Assembly (NCBI RefSeq): GCF_002076895.1
Contig: NZ_CP020465.1
Coordinates: forward strand, 496,001-560,000
Length of the DNA: 64,000 nucleotides
Direction: 5' to 3'
Source: Cognaticolwellia beringensis
Lineage (GTDB): Bacteria; Pseudomonadota; Gammaproteobacteria; Enterobacterales; Alteromonadaceae
In this document: piece by piece, positions 17,875 to 27,315 of the stretch
Numbering within the stretch: position 1 is the first letter of the stretch
How the letters are laid out: each line of letters opens with the position of its first letter
Position numbers and translations under genes: made by a program
Notes under the pieces: model-generated
What the model was told of the DNA's origin: nothing
Databases searched by the model: none
What the model saw: only the letters and a program-made list of their open reading frames with translations

Positions 17875-20097
17875 TTAAACTACTTTTAGTTTAGGTTGAA
17901 AACCATAATTGATTGTCTCAGCTCTTGGTAATCCAGATATAGCTTTATTTAACACTTCTAGAGAACCAATAAAGATTGTAAGTTTCTTACTGCGAGTTAG
18001 CGCGGTATAAACCATACTTCTTTCTAATAGTTTGCTCGGTACTGCGCAACACACAATTACGGAATCATATTCTGAACCCTGGCTTTTATGAATTGTTGTT
18101 GCATAGGCCAACTCTATACCCAATTCGAAGCAATCGTCTTTTGTAAGTAAATAAACTTTAGAACCAACACTAATTCTGGCGAACATCATGCCCTCATTGT
18201 TCACGATTTCTTCAACAATGCCTGTATTCCCATTGTATAAACCTTTCTCGTAGTTGTTGTTTGTAACAATGATAGGGTCATTTTCTAACAAGTACGTATC
18301 TGCTATTCTGAAGTGAGGAGTGTAGTTGTCGTATCCAACCCCCCCAGATTCAACATCTGTCGATGAAGCATTTAATAAAAACTGCATCGCTTTATTTATT
18401 GAATGTGTGTTATCAGCAGCTAGATATGAAGAGTGAGGCGTTATTATTTGACAACGTTGATGCGGCATAATTCTATTGATTACATTAATTATGTCCTTTT
18501 GATCTGCTTGGCACGATAAAAAATAAACGCCTTCAGATTCTCCATTCCATAGTGGTAAAGGATAATTAGTCCCCTCCCTAATTTTCATAGCCATTTGATG
18601 AACCGGGCTTTGGGCCGTTTGACGGTGGACCTTTGTTAATTTGATCGTCTTAATTTTGTCTACTAAAGCATGAAAAAATATACCAAAACCAACAGGGCTT
18701 AATTGTGCAGGATCTCCTACAAGAACAATATGATAATTTTTATTTTTGATTTGATTTAATAAACGGTTTGCTAGTGCTATATCGACCATAGATGCCTCAT
18801 CAATGACAATGATTGGCGTTCCATTTAGATCAACAGAATCACTTTTTTCCTTCACGGCTTTCACGAAACCATGAATTGTATAACATGAATCATCTAGCCC
18901 CGTAGCCTGCTCAATTCTATCTTTTGCTTTTCCGGCCAATGCCATGAGGTAAATTTTAAGACCTAGCAATTCAGCAACATCGGCCACTGCTTTTAGTATT
19001 GTAGTTTTGCCTGTACCTCCAAATCCAGTTACTACGGATATTCTTTCCTCGAATACCATCCTTACTGCTGCTTGTTGTTCTTCAGTAAGGGTATAGCCTT
19101 GTTCGGAATGAAATGTAGAATTATATTTATCGATGAGTTCTGGTAATTGTTGAAATGTAAAGTCCGCTTGAAGTGGGCTGTTTGCGAGTTCTGATACTAT
19201 TTCCTCAACGTTTGCTTCAATTAGAGCTGCGCCAATAGTTTGAAACATTATGTCGTTACTTTCAGTTTTAAAAGAGCAGATCGCCCTAACTTTACATGCA
19301 GCTTCTATTCCATTTTTAGCATTAGTTTTACTACCTAATAACTTGTATGCTCTGGCAAGTAATTCATCTCCAGGTAACGCAGTGTCACCAGAACGCAATG
19401 CAGTGTACAAAGTATGTTCAATTGCACCCACTAAACGTTCTTGTGAATCTCTTCGAAATCCAAGTTTTAATGATATTGTTTCTACAGTACGCCATAGCTT
19501 TGGTGAGGTAGGGGCAAATGCTAACAACGCATAAGGGTTTGATTCGAGTTTTTCTACTGCATTGTCTCTACAAATACGCGTTATTTGCTTGGTTATTATG
19601 GATGAAAATTCGTGCTCTGTTAAAAATCGGGCTAATGCCATTTCATTTTGCAAAGGCTGCCAACGTTCACAAAGAACTTTACAAATAGGTTCAGCTACAT
19701 AGTCAGCCAAATAAAGGTATTTACCTTGATCTAGTAGTTCAATAAGAAGCAACTCACTACCTACTTTCTCTATTAACGTATCAACTTTAGCTTTACCCAA
19801 ACCAAACCCTCTGAACTGAGGATGCCTAATTAGTAGGCTACTAAGGTATCGAGGGGATGGCAGGTCGGTTATAGAGCATTTCGATAGCCTAAGTTGATCA
19901 CCGTATTTTGGATGAGTAATGATGCTACCTTCCACATACCAAAACTCTCCAAATTCTGGTGTGCGAGTGAGTATTTTATAGCTGGCAATGCATTTTATTT
20001 TTCTATTTGTTTTTATGTCAAGGCCACGAAATATTGCGCCACCAAAGGTGCCAACATCAACCGATGTGATCTGAATTTTCGTTCTCATCAGTCCCAT
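17875..20097 (-). CDS. RecD-like superfamily 1B DNA helicase of the GMT operon
   Basis: A 740-residue RecD2/TraI-type helicase. Walker A is in VVTGFGGTGKTTILKA (around residue 355); motif II is IIVIDEASMVD (about 428), motif III LVGDPAQLSPVG (about 457), and the C-terminal motifs include TIHKSQGSEYD (about 671) and YTALTRSKK (about 697). The N-terminal part includes a helix-hairpin-helix-like segment (RGFGLGKAKVDTLIEKVG), as in RecD2. It is the last of five overlapping minus-strand genes (10-bp overlap with the coiled-coil gene). A role in processing the element's DNA during excision, transfer or replication is plausible but inferred. Confidence 0.82.
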   Translation of the reverse strand: MGLMRTKIQITSVDVGTFGGAIFRGLDIKTNRKIKCIASYKILTRTPEFGEFWYVEGSIITHPKYGDQLRLSKCSITDLPSPRYLSSLLIRHPQFRGFGLGKAKVDTLIEKVGSELLLIELLDQGKYLYLADYVAEPICKVLCERWQPLQNEMALARFLTEHEFSSIITKQITRICRDNAVEKLESNPYALLAFAPTSPKLWRTVETISLKLGFRRDSQERLVGAIEHTLYTALRSGDTALPGDELLARAYKLLGSKTNAKNGIEAACKVRAICSFKTESNDIMFQTIGAALIEANVEEIVSELANSPLQADFTFQQLPELIDKYNSTFHSEQGYTLTEEQQAAVRMVFEERISVVTGFGGTGKTTILKAVADVAELLGLKIYLMALAGKAKDRIEQATGLDDSCYTIHGFVKAVKEKSDSVDLNGTPIIVIDEASMVDIALANRLLNQIKNKNYHIVLVGDPAQLSPVGFGIFFHALVDKIKTIKLTKVHRQTAQSPVHQMAMKIREGTNYPLPLWNGESEGVYFLSCQADQKDIINVINRIMPHQRCQIITPHSSYLAADNTHSINKAMQFLLNASSTDVESGGVGYDNYTPHFRIADTYLLENDPIIVTNNNYEKGLYNGNTGIVEEIVNNEGMMFARISVGSKVYLLTKDDCFELGIELAYATTIHKSQGSEYDSVIVCCAVPSKLLERSMVYTALTRSKKLTIFIGSLEVLNKAISGLPRAETINYGFQPKLKVV

Positions 20098-20555
20098 ACA
20101 AAGCGCCTTCTTCCATCATCAAGCATTGATTCATGTGCTTCAGACTTTCCTTTAAGCTTATGCTCTAGTGCTTTTTTTTCTTGTTCTAATAGAGCTACCA
20201 CTTCACGTAACTTATAGACTTCAGCGGTAGTTCTCTCAAGCTCTTTTGACAATTTGGAAGCACTCTTGGATGCTTCGTCTTTTTGTTTTTTTAGCGAAGA
20301 CTCAACCTCACTTTCATCCTTAATTTGCGTGCCAATCAACTTAATGTCTTTTGCTAATTGTTTGGATAATTCCGACTCCTTATCTGCAAAAGAACCACGT
20401 TCGAATCCACACTCTTCAGCTACTGATGTTAAATTTACGTTTCCAAACTGATTAAGAGGAAACTTACCACCAGTGGCTTTGAGTTTTGCCACGTATGCAC
20501 AATAATTCTCTTTATTGAGCTTGTTTTTTTCGTTTGGAGAAAGCTTATTGGTCAT
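20088..20555 (-). CDS. Coiled-coil protein of the GMT operon, unknown function
   Basis: 155 residues, not recognised as a named family. Residues 1-60 look like a small DNA-binding-type domain (VAKLKATGGKFPLNQFGNVN), and residues 65-140 are strongly charged with heptad-like spacing, a probable coiled coil. It overlaps gmtX by 11 bp and the helicase by 10 bp, so it is almost certainly a real translated gene. The N-terminal pattern (growth of a short motif such as FPLNQFGNVNLTSVAEECGF) resembles small DNA-binding partners of recombinases, but I cannot name it. Confidence 0.75.
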   Translation of the reverse strand: MTNKLSPNEKNKLNKENYCAYVAKLKATGGKFPLNQFGNVNLTSVAEECGFERGSFADKESELSKQLAKDIKLIGTQIKDESEVESSLKKQKDEASKSASKLSKELERTTAEVYKLREVVALLEQEKKALEHKLKGKSEAHESMLDDGRRRFVWD

Positions 20556-21210
20556 CTTGAACAGTACCTTTATACAAATAGCTATCGAAAATAGTTGATG
20601 AAATCAGTAGCTTTTCATTTGCAACTACGTTGTTAGCCGTTTTGCTACAGTTGATGATCTTGTTATCGTCAAAAATAAAGACCCCATCAGAGGCTTGAAC
20701 TAATGCCAGAATAATTTTGTGTGTTGCATCTAAGGCTATTGCCGTTGAATGTTGTTCGATATTGTCTGCGGGGAGTTCAGGTAACGGTTTATTATTAACG
20801 TGAGCTAGATTTTTTTTCGCAAAGTTTTTAATTGCAGTAAGTTCATCTTTTAATTGTGATATCTCCAACTGATAAGTTAAAACTCTAACTTGCAGTTCAT
20901 TTAGGTTGTCAGATTTTGCACTGGCTAACAGATGTTTTTCAAGATAATTTAGGTATTTCGAACCAGGGCGAACTACACCGTTGGCCGAAATCGGGCCTCG
21001 CTTTGTGGCAAATATGTCAGGGTATTCGTGTTTCAATACCCGGTTTACTTCTTCCGCCACGTATTCTCCCAGTTGGGTGACATTTGGAAATGTAATTTTA
21101 CGCTTGGTGAGTTCACGTAATACCGATTTGATCAATTTAGTTCTCAAAGCTACTTTATCGACTTGGTGACTACCGAACCGGTTATCTCCTTTATTTGCGC
21201 CTCTACTCAT
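20545..21210 (-). CDS. gmtX: Gamma-mobile-trio protein GmtX
   Basis: 221 residues, third gene of the trio. The N-terminus (residues about 18-75) looks like a helix-turn-helix that reads LTKRKITFPNVTQLGEYVAE, then RGPISANGVVRPGSKYLNYL; a helical stretch (about 90-125) follows. Similar small proteins accompany the recombinases of other multi-recombinase elements. It overlaps gmtZ by 8 bp at the start and the coiled-coil gene by 11 bp at the end. The assignment comes from size, order and association with GmtY and GmtZ; its biochemical role is not known to me. Confidence 0.72.
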   Translation of the reverse strand: MSRGANKGDNRFGSHQVDKVALRTKLIKSVLRELTKRKITFPNVTQLGEYVAEEVNRVLKHEYPDIFATKRGPISANGVVRPGSKYLNYLEKHLLASAKSDNLNELQVRVLTYQLEISQLKDELTAIKNFAKKNLAHVNNKPLPELPADNIEQHSTAIALDATHKIILALVQASDGVFIFDDNKIINCSKTANNVVANEKLLISSTIFDSYLYKGTVQDDQ

Positions 21211-24200
21211 TGAACATCTCCAGTAATTGAGTGTTACCGATAGACGGTTTCATTGGTTCAGAAAGGCGCTTTGCAGCTTCTGACAATGAAATACCTTGTG
21301 TTTCGACAAACGCTCTTAAAATACCCCTGAATTCATCTAGTAAATCAAATCCATCGGGCTGCTGTAATAGCTTGTCAAACTTCTTTTGTTTGATTAATAT
21401 TTTATTTCTAAGTTGGGTGATTTGAGCTTTCAACTGAGGGGTGAAATATTCTTGGAATTCGTTTGCGTCCTGAATCCTTAACAGCAAAGTGCTGATTGGA
21501 TTGTCTTCGACTTCACCTTTAATAAATTTTTTCATCAACATATCAGGTCGTGCGACAAGGAATTTTGGTGGGTTTTTAGCGTTCTTATCTTCCAATTGCG
21601 CACGGTTGGCTTCCAAAATTTCATAGGTATAAAACCAAGCTGCCAATTCATCAGAAATTTGATTTTTTTCATTCTCCATCAAATCAAGTGCTTCAACGTC
21701 AGCCCCTGCTTTGTCAGCTTCCACTATACTTTTTATTTTTTCTGTTATTTCATAATTCAGCTTGCGTATGTGCGCCAATATGCGTGGGATGTGGTCCACC
21801 GTTTTAATCGAATAATAACATTGGCCACATTTGTATTCCCCATATTCTGACTTAATCTCATCAGGGCACTTACCACCGAAGGGGCATATATGCAATGGCA
21901 TATAGGCCACATTGGAAACAGGTGTAATTGCTATAGTTTTTAATCCTCCTTCGTAGCTACCTTTACTGGTTTCTACGGTAAATGCAACAGCACCGAAGTC
22001 ACTACTTAATAATGTTGGGTCATGTTCAACTACTCGCTTAAGCTTTTCATTGGTTTTTTCTTGTTGCCGCTTAGTTAAGATGTCGTTATTTGTTTTTTTC
22101 AGATGCGTGTCACTCAAAAGTAAACTCTCGTTGTGTTCACCAATTTCTTTGAGCCAGTCAAGATCAACCTGAATATAATAAGACAGTACCGCACGGCTTT
22201 CGTGGCCAGTAATGAACTCTTGAATTGCACGGGGTGGCAGTATCTTAATTTTTTCGCTTGCAACGGACGATCTAGTACCATGTGGCTTAAAGTCAGTTTT
22301 ATATTGTCCGTTAAAGTAGAACGCAGGCTTAGTGCCAATTTTTGACGCGTGCTTTATAAGTGCCTGCTCTCTTAGCTCTGTATCTTCGGCCATCGCGGTT
22401 GCTAGCTCTGGGTCTTCAGCCAGTTCTGCGGCCAGTTCTTTAGGTGCTTGCTTGACTGCCTTGTCTATTTCATTCATTGCTTTTGTCGAGGTAACCCCAA
22501 GAAGAGGCACATCAAGCTTAGATAGCTGAATAAACAGATCATAAAAGCACAACAACCGTTTGTACTGGCTGCGACAAACATCACCTGAAAATACAGATGG
22601 TATTGCTTCCTTGGCATTCATTGTGCAAAAAATGGATTTAATCTTGCCATGAATCGAGTCTTCATCATTGTCATACCATAATGAAGGAACTTCAATATCA
22701 AGAGTCTCTTGAAATGCCTTGATCCGCTTTAGCAAATTAATCACTCGACTACTGACATATGGATTCCAAGGTTCAGTTTTAACTTTATCAGTACCAACTT
22801 CAATCGAACCTGATTCACCAGCCCTGCTATAATGCACATGCAGTTGACTAATGTAATCGCTTCTACTTTGACCCATTATACCTACATCGAACTTATCTCT
22901 ATCCAGCCACCGGATGTGTAGATGTCTCAATCCGGCTTCAAGAGCAATCAGTGGTTCAAACAAAGCCTGGAAGGTGGGATAGGGGTAAAGTTTCCCATTT
23001 CGCATTGATGTTATTTCACTTGTTAGGTTAGCAGCTATAAAATATATAGGTTTTAGTTTGCCTTCGATAAGCACTATGGGAACATAGCCAACTTCCTGAG
23101 TGTCATAAACATGCCTAAATTTTGGCGCTCCATTGATGAATTTTTCTTCTTTGATTAAATACCAATAAAACTCACATATGGCAGATATAAATGAGTGTAT
23201 ATGGCCAAATTGTTTTCTTGGAAAAGCTAACTTGTTGGTTCCTTTTCTAGCCGATGTAATCTTAAAGTCCATGGGGAAGATTGGATTTACAAACCCTGTA
23301 ACATCAGGATCTGAATCTTCATATTCCATTGATAACCATTCAAAAAAATCAGATAAATCCCTAAGATGGGTATTAAAATTCTCATTACTTAATTTACGGC
23401 TAAGTTTTTCTTTTAAACCTGAGATGGCCCAATTTCCGCTAAAATGAGTACGGGTAAATTTACTAGGTGTCTCAGGAATAAGCTCACTGTCTATCCCCAG
23501 TTCAAGGGGTAAATCCACAAATATGAATTGGATAAGTTTAGTTAGTGCCGCTTTTTTTGATTTACTTACTTTATGACCCTGAGCTTTCCATACAGTCAGA
23601 TATTGTCGAGCCAAATTCGCCCATTTATCACTAGTTTGGTTACTGGTTTTATTTTTCGTATCTTCTCGAAGGAGTTTTCCCGCGCTGCTATCAGTCAATG
23701 CAAGATGTAAGTTATCAGGTGTATAGTTACATTGTTCAGGGGCGAACTGATAAACCAATAAGAGCAAATCCAACAACTCGAAATTAAATGTAGTATGGCC
23801 TATTTGTTTTTTGTGCTGATGCATCCTCTGAAATTCAAATGCATCTTGCAAATGGATATCTTTTACATTGTGCCAATTTGACGCAATGATGGCCTTGTAT
23901 AATAAATTTGGTGCCCAAACGTTATCGTAATCTTCAGGCTTAAAGTGTTTTTTATGATTCAAAAATATCTTCAACAGTTCAGGGTAGTGTTCCTCTGAAT
24001 AGTCTACATCCCCAATGTTTGCGGGGACAAAATTCATCGGCAACAGAATTGCTTTTGCACTATAAAGATTTAGAAAAAATACTTTTAAGGCGTACTTGAA
24101 TTCGTGTGAGAATTCTAATTTCCAAAAGACGATATCTTTGCTTACTCTAACAAACCGTGCAATATCTTCCGATGAAATATAGTCATGATCTATTAGCTCA

Positions 24201-25303
24201 TAAAGGTATATCAAGTCATTAAAACTGAGTTCCTTCGCCTCCTCAAATACATAAATAAAAGCGAGGCGAGTGGTTTTATAGTCACGATTAGGATATGTCC
24301 CGATACTAACTTTTTTATTGTAAAAACGGCTCAGCAATACATCATATGTACGATCCAAAGTGGTTGATATGGCTAATGCAAGGGCATCGCCTGTTAACAT
24401 AGGCTTTAACTTGTTGGTTAAATTAGCATCGAACGTTATTCCACATTCAATTTTTTTACCTGTTTGTTTTTTAAATTCGCTCTCTTTCTTTACTGTTTCC
24501 GAATTTTTTATGTCAGTGATATTAAACTTACATTTATCAGGTGCATAAGACAAAAAACCAGATAATATTGTTGAAAATGGAAGCGAAATTATTTTGTTAT
24601 TGTACTTCTCATTTTGCGATCTAAGCTTATGATAGAATGTTTTAAATTCTGTAACATCACCTATTTTAATGTCTTCAATCGAATACCAATCAGTAACAAT
24701 TAGGCACTGGTAACCAAAGTCTCTCACGAAAGTATCTTTATCATTTACATGTTCACTAAAATCCTCATACCTTTGATCTTTAAAATGGATATTTCTAATT
24801 AATTTAAGTGTTTCTGGGTATATTGACAGTCCCAGTTCAACCCAGCCCTTTATGTCATGATCATAAGTTCTAGGGGGTCTGTAATGGAACGGAAGTAGTA
24901 CCGCACCTTGTGCCCATAGTATGTAAAAAAACAACCTATAGGCTAACTTGCTAGCTTTGTAGCTTGTCTTGGTCAGCTTTGCATCATCTTCAAAGGTTGG
25001 CAATAACGTTGTGATAATTTTAAAGCCAATATAAACTTTGCTTGCCTCAAGACTAATATCAAAAAGACTTCTGCACCAACTCTCATCAAACTCAACTCTG
25101 CTAGAATGTTGGTGATCGTGAAAATACTTGTAAAAAACAAGAGTAAGGTTTGTTTTACTAGTCACTTGAGAAGGGGTGATAGTTTTAGGTGTTTTATTTC
25201 GCTCAAATATCAACCTGATGGTTTCATCTATCGCATCATGAATAGCTTCTTCCAGTTCAAGTCCAGATTTCAAAAAATGAAGTTCCGTAGAACAGTTAAT
25301 CAT
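21203..25303 (-). CDS. gmtZ: Gamma-mobile-trio large integrase-like protein GmtZ
   Basis: A very large protein (1366 residues), soluble, with no signal peptide. The region around residues 1005-1050 has tyrosine-recombinase-like box II features: HGTRSSVASEKIKI, TGHES and SYYIQVD, comparable to HxxR, (L/T)GH and the catalytic tyrosine. Around residue 1135 there is a cysteine cluster (CPFGGKCPD and KCGQCYY) that may bind zinc. The rest, roughly 980 residues, has no motif I can name. The start overlaps gmtY by ATGA; the end overlaps gmtX. In the described GMT islands this protein works with GmtY in mobility. The call is by architecture and context. Confidence 0.78.
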   Translation of the reverse strand: MINCSTELHFLKSGLELEEAIHDAIDETIRLIFERNKTPKTITPSQVTSKTNLTLVFYKYFHDHQHSSRVEFDESWCRSLFDISLEASKVYIGFKIITTLLPTFEDDAKLTKTSYKASKLAYRLFFYILWAQGAVLLPFHYRPPRTYDHDIKGWVELGLSIYPETLKLIRNIHFKDQRYEDFSEHVNDKDTFVRDFGYQCLIVTDWYSIEDIKIGDVTEFKTFYHKLRSQNEKYNNKIISLPFSTILSGFLSYAPDKCKFNITDIKNSETVKKESEFKKQTGKKIECGITFDANLTNKLKPMLTGDALALAISTTLDRTYDVLLSRFYNKKVSIGTYPNRDYKTTRLAFIYVFEEAKELSFNDLIYLYELIDHDYISSEDIARFVRVSKDIVFWKLEFSHEFKYALKVFFLNLYSAKAILLPMNFVPANIGDVDYSEEHYPELLKIFLNHKKHFKPEDYDNVWAPNLLYKAIIASNWHNVKDIHLQDAFEFQRMHQHKKQIGHTTFNFELLDLLLLVYQFAPEQCNYTPDNLHLALTDSSAGKLLREDTKNKTSNQTSDKWANLARQYLTVWKAQGHKVSKSKKAALTKLIQFIFVDLPLELGIDSELIPETPSKFTRTHFSGNWAISGLKEKLSRKLSNENFNTHLRDLSDFFEWLSMEYEDSDPDVTGFVNPIFPMDFKITSARKGTNKLAFPRKQFGHIHSFISAICEFYWYLIKEEKFINGAPKFRHVYDTQEVGYVPIVLIEGKLKPIYFIAANLTSEITSMRNGKLYPYPTFQALFEPLIALEAGLRHLHIRWLDRDKFDVGIMGQSRSDYISQLHVHYSRAGESGSIEVGTDKVKTEPWNPYVSSRVINLLKRIKAFQETLDIEVPSLWYDNDEDSIHGKIKSIFCTMNAKEAIPSVFSGDVCRSQYKRLLCFYDLFIQLSKLDVPLLGVTSTKAMNEIDKAVKQAPKELAAELAEDPELATAMAEDTELREQALIKHASKIGTKPAFYFNGQYKTDFKPHGTRSSVASEKIKILPPRAIQEFITGHESRAVLSYYIQVDLDWLKEIGEHNESLLLSDTHLKKTNNDILTKRQQEKTNEKLKRVVEHDPTLLSSDFGAVAFTVETSKGSYEGGLKTIAITPVSNVAYMPLHICPFGGKCPDEIKSEYGEYKCGQCYYSIKTVDHIPRILAHIRKLNYEITEKIKSIVEADKAGADVEALDLMENEKNQISDELAAWFYTYEILEANRAQLEDKNAKNPPKFLVARPDMLMKKFIKGEVEDNPISTLLLRIQDANEFQEYFTPQLKAQITQLRNKILIKQKKFDKLLQQPDGFDLLDEFRGILRAFVETQGISLSEAAKRLSEPMKPSIGNTQLLEMFNE

Positions 25304-26694
25304 GCGGCTTCCTCAGAAAGTAAACGATCTATCTCAGCCTTCACTTTTTCTAATTGGCTTTCTCGATATTTAAGACTGATCATTTTTAAATCGACTTCAT
25401 TTGCATTAAACAAAAGTTCATTGGCATATTCAACCTGAGCTTTCATAATATCTTCATCATGCTTTGCATAGACTTCCGTTGAATCGAGTGATACATGACC
25501 CATCAATATTTTCACGTAAGCGATGGGTAAACCAAACTCTCCGTTTGGCAAAGGCAAGTAATTAAGGACATATGTTCCGTAGGTATGTCGTAATGAATGT
25601 GGACTTATACATGTAGTATCTTCTAATCCTGACCTCTTAGCAGCTGTTTTGAATTGCTTGATCCTGCTGCTTCTATCCGAACAAAAGAATGGTCTTAAAG
25701 TTTTATAATTCTGGAAAATAAAAGGATGTCCACAAGTTGATACTCTCTCTTGCTTTAAGTAATCGGTTAAGTAGCTAAAAAACATTGATTTGAAAGGTTC
25801 AATAAGAAATGTTGTCTCAGTATTTCTGCCTTTCCATGCTAATCCTTCTTCTTCTTTGGGTGTCAATCCAGACGTATTTCTGTCTATTAAGCTTGGATCT
25901 CGTAAATACACATCTTTAGTTATCACATCAAAATCGGTGATTTTCAACTGGAGGGCTTCATGTGATCGGGCACCTGAAGCAGCCAAAAATGAGTAGATAG
26001 TCTTATCTCTGAGGTTCGTTGCAGAGTTTATTAATTTAGTAACACACGACAACTCAATAGACTGCGTTGTATAAATCCGATTATTTGATTTTGATCTTTT
26101 TCTAGTTAATATTCCATACGAGACACGTTCTTTAGCTGTTAGACCTCCTTTAATTACCCCTGCGAGCATGCTGTGCTTCTTTATCCTTTTTTTCTCAGAT
26201 GCCGTGATTTCATGTTTTACAGCTTTAAAAAGTTGAGAAAGTACACCAGTTTGCTCATATTGCTCTAATTCACCGAGTTTAATAAAGTAAGAGACAGCAT
26301 GATCAATCGGTGCAAGTGAGCTGATACTAGTCTTTCGGACCTTGTCATTTTCCATCGCGATCTGGTTAACTACAGGATCTGCTGCATCTTTGCCATGCAA
26401 TAAATAACTTGTGTAGTTAAGAATAATAATTCGAAGTTGTGATTTATCAATTGGAGGAGGTGTTAGCTCAATCGCACGAGATATGTAGTTCAAAAATCTG
26501 AAGCTATGCTCAGCATAGCTATGAATGGAATTTGTTGCATAACCTCTCAAAATCATGTGCTCAACAAATGCTTGATATGGTCTGTATAAATTACCTTCTT
26601 TGTCGGTAATCATTCCATCAATTGGTTGGCCGACCATGTAAAAATATTTTTGTGCTGATTTACTATACATAAATATAATTCCCCTATTAATCAT
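25300..26694 (-). CDS. gmtY: Gamma-mobile-trio tyrosine recombinase GmtY
   Basis: 464 residues. It has an N-terminal SAM-like core-binding domain (about 30-180) and a C-terminal catalytic domain with arginine I in FLAASGARSHEALQL (about residue 240), the HxxR box in SPHSLRHTYGTYV (about 369), and GH plus the nucleophilic tyrosine in MGHVSLDSTEVYAKHDED (Tyr about 408). All key residues are present, so it should be active. It is the first of five overlapping genes. The start could be ATG 26694 (MINRG) or an ATG nine codons later (MYSKSAQK); the second would also be acceptable. It probably cuts at the inverted repeats at the island ends. Confidence 0.85.
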   Translation of the reverse strand: MINRGIIFMYSKSAQKYFYMVGQPIDGMITDKEGNLYRPYQAFVEHMILRGYATNSIHSYAEHSFRFLNYISRAIELTPPPIDKSQLRIIILNYTSYLLHGKDAADPVVNQIAMENDKVRKTSISSLAPIDHAVSYFIKLGELEQYEQTGVLSQLFKAVKHEITASEKKRIKKHSMLAGVIKGGLTAKERVSYGILTRKRSKSNNRIYTTQSIELSCVTKLINSATNLRDKTIYSFLAASGARSHEALQLKITDFDVITKDVYLRDPSLIDRNTSGLTPKEEEGLAWKGRNTETTFLIEPFKSMFFSYLTDYLKQERVSTCGHPFIFQNYKTLRPFFCSDRSSRIKQFKTAAKRSGLEDTTCISPHSLRHTYGTYVLNYLPLPNGEFGLPIAYVKILMGHVSLDSTEVYAKHDEDIMKAQVEYANELLFNANEVDLKMISLKYRESQLEKVKAEIDRLLSEEAA

Positions 26695-26836
26695 TACAAT
26701 AGTACATAATTTTATATACGCAAGCCTTTAATTGCATATATAAAAAGAAAATTTAACTTTGACCGATTAAAGTATGGGGAAACAGATGGATTTAAACGTA
26801 ATAAAATAGATGGTTTATAAAGAAGTTCTAGAAACG

Positions 26837-26863
26837 AAAAAAGACGCACTAGGCGTCTTTTTT
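26837..26863 (-). terminator. Terminator of the island tRNA-Ile gene
   Basis: AAAAAAGACGC (26837-26847) and GCGTCTTTTTT (26853-26863) form a strong bidirectional hairpin nine bases past the encoded CCA. It separates the tRNA transcript from gmtY, which starts about 140 bp further on. It resembles the terminator of the disrupted host tRNA at 5302-5328. Confidence 0.85.
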
Positions 26864-26871
26864 CTATAATA

Positions 26872-27200
26872 TGGTGGCCCCTCTGTGATTTGAACACAGG
26901 ACCTACCGATTCTGGTTATCTAATACTTTCGTACTAGCCTGGACTATATCATCACCCTCATCTAATTATACTTTAGACGGTGGGGTGTCGGACGCTAGTG
27001 ATGTATTAAACAGCAAGATCGTGCTGAACCATCTAGTCTCTGAACCTTCCTGATACGCTTATCAGGCTTGGCTGCTGATTGGCATGTTTCCAAAGAAACG
27101 AAGCTTTCCAGCAATTCATCCAATTTTTCCATATAGCATTACTGCTATAGGTCACAATTACTTATGAGTCGGGCGCTCTAACCAACTGAGCTAAGGGGCC
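26872..27200 (-). tRNA. tRNA-Ile(CAU) with a group I intron in the anticodon loop
   Basis: The 5' exon (27200-27164) reads GGCCCCT TA GCTC AGTTGGTTA GAGC G CCCGA CTCAT; the 3' exon (26911-26872) reads AA TCGGT AGGTC CTGTG TTCAAAT CACAG AGGGGCC ACCA. Spliced, they give a 77-nt tRNA with all arms paired except the 27-43 pair, which is also mismatched in the host copy. The CAU anticodon in this GGCCCCT...GACTCATAA context matches E. coli ileX/ileY, where the C is changed to lysidine to read AUA, so this is isoleucine rather than methionine tRNA. T-stem differences from the host copy (CTGTG/CACAG against CCCTG/CAGGG) are compensatory, which argues it is functional. Confidence 0.9.
26912..27163 (-). 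other. Group I self-splicing intron, 252 nt, no ORF
   Basis: All four conserved core elements are visible on the minus strand: P (GAATTGCTGGAAAGC), Q (AATCAGCAGCCAAGCC), R (GTTCAGAGACTAGA, within 27046-27029) and S (GATGATATAGTCC, within 26953-26937). The 5' exon ends in T of CAT and the intron in G, as required. The internal guide GTGA (in AATTGTGACC) can pair with exon TCAT through a terminal G-U. A P2 hairpin (TATAGC/GCTATA), P6 (CCTGATA/TATCAGG) and a GAAA-capped P9 (26937-26920) are also seen. Position and guide match the known Azoarcus tRNA-Ile intron. No homing endonuclease is encoded. Confidence 0.9.
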
Positions 27201-27268
27201 AAATTTTACTTTTAAATATGCAATTGATATTAACTCGCATATTAACGGCTTTACCGTCTATTTACAAG

Positions 27269-27297
27269 GTATAATACCCTATTTTTAGCCATTTCAA
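27269..27297 (-). promoter_or_regulatory. Weak candidate promoter for the island tRNA
   Basis: TTGAAA at 27297-27292 is followed at 15 to 18 bp by overlapping -10-like hexamers (TATTAT, TTATAC, TATACC) between 27276 and 27268. A second weak pair (TTGTAA, 17 bp, TAATAT) lies closer to the tRNA. Either could drive the intron-bearing tRNA independently of the host promoter upstream. Confidence 0.35.
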
Positions 27298-27315
27298 ATA
27301 CGCAAATCCTTACAA

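Noticed and set aside
26872..27200. Elongator tRNA-Met(CAU) reading of the intron-bearing tRNA
   Set aside because: The acceptor GGCCCCT/AGGGGCC and the GACTCATAATC arm match the lysidine-type isoleucine tRNA (ileX/ileY), not E. coli metT.
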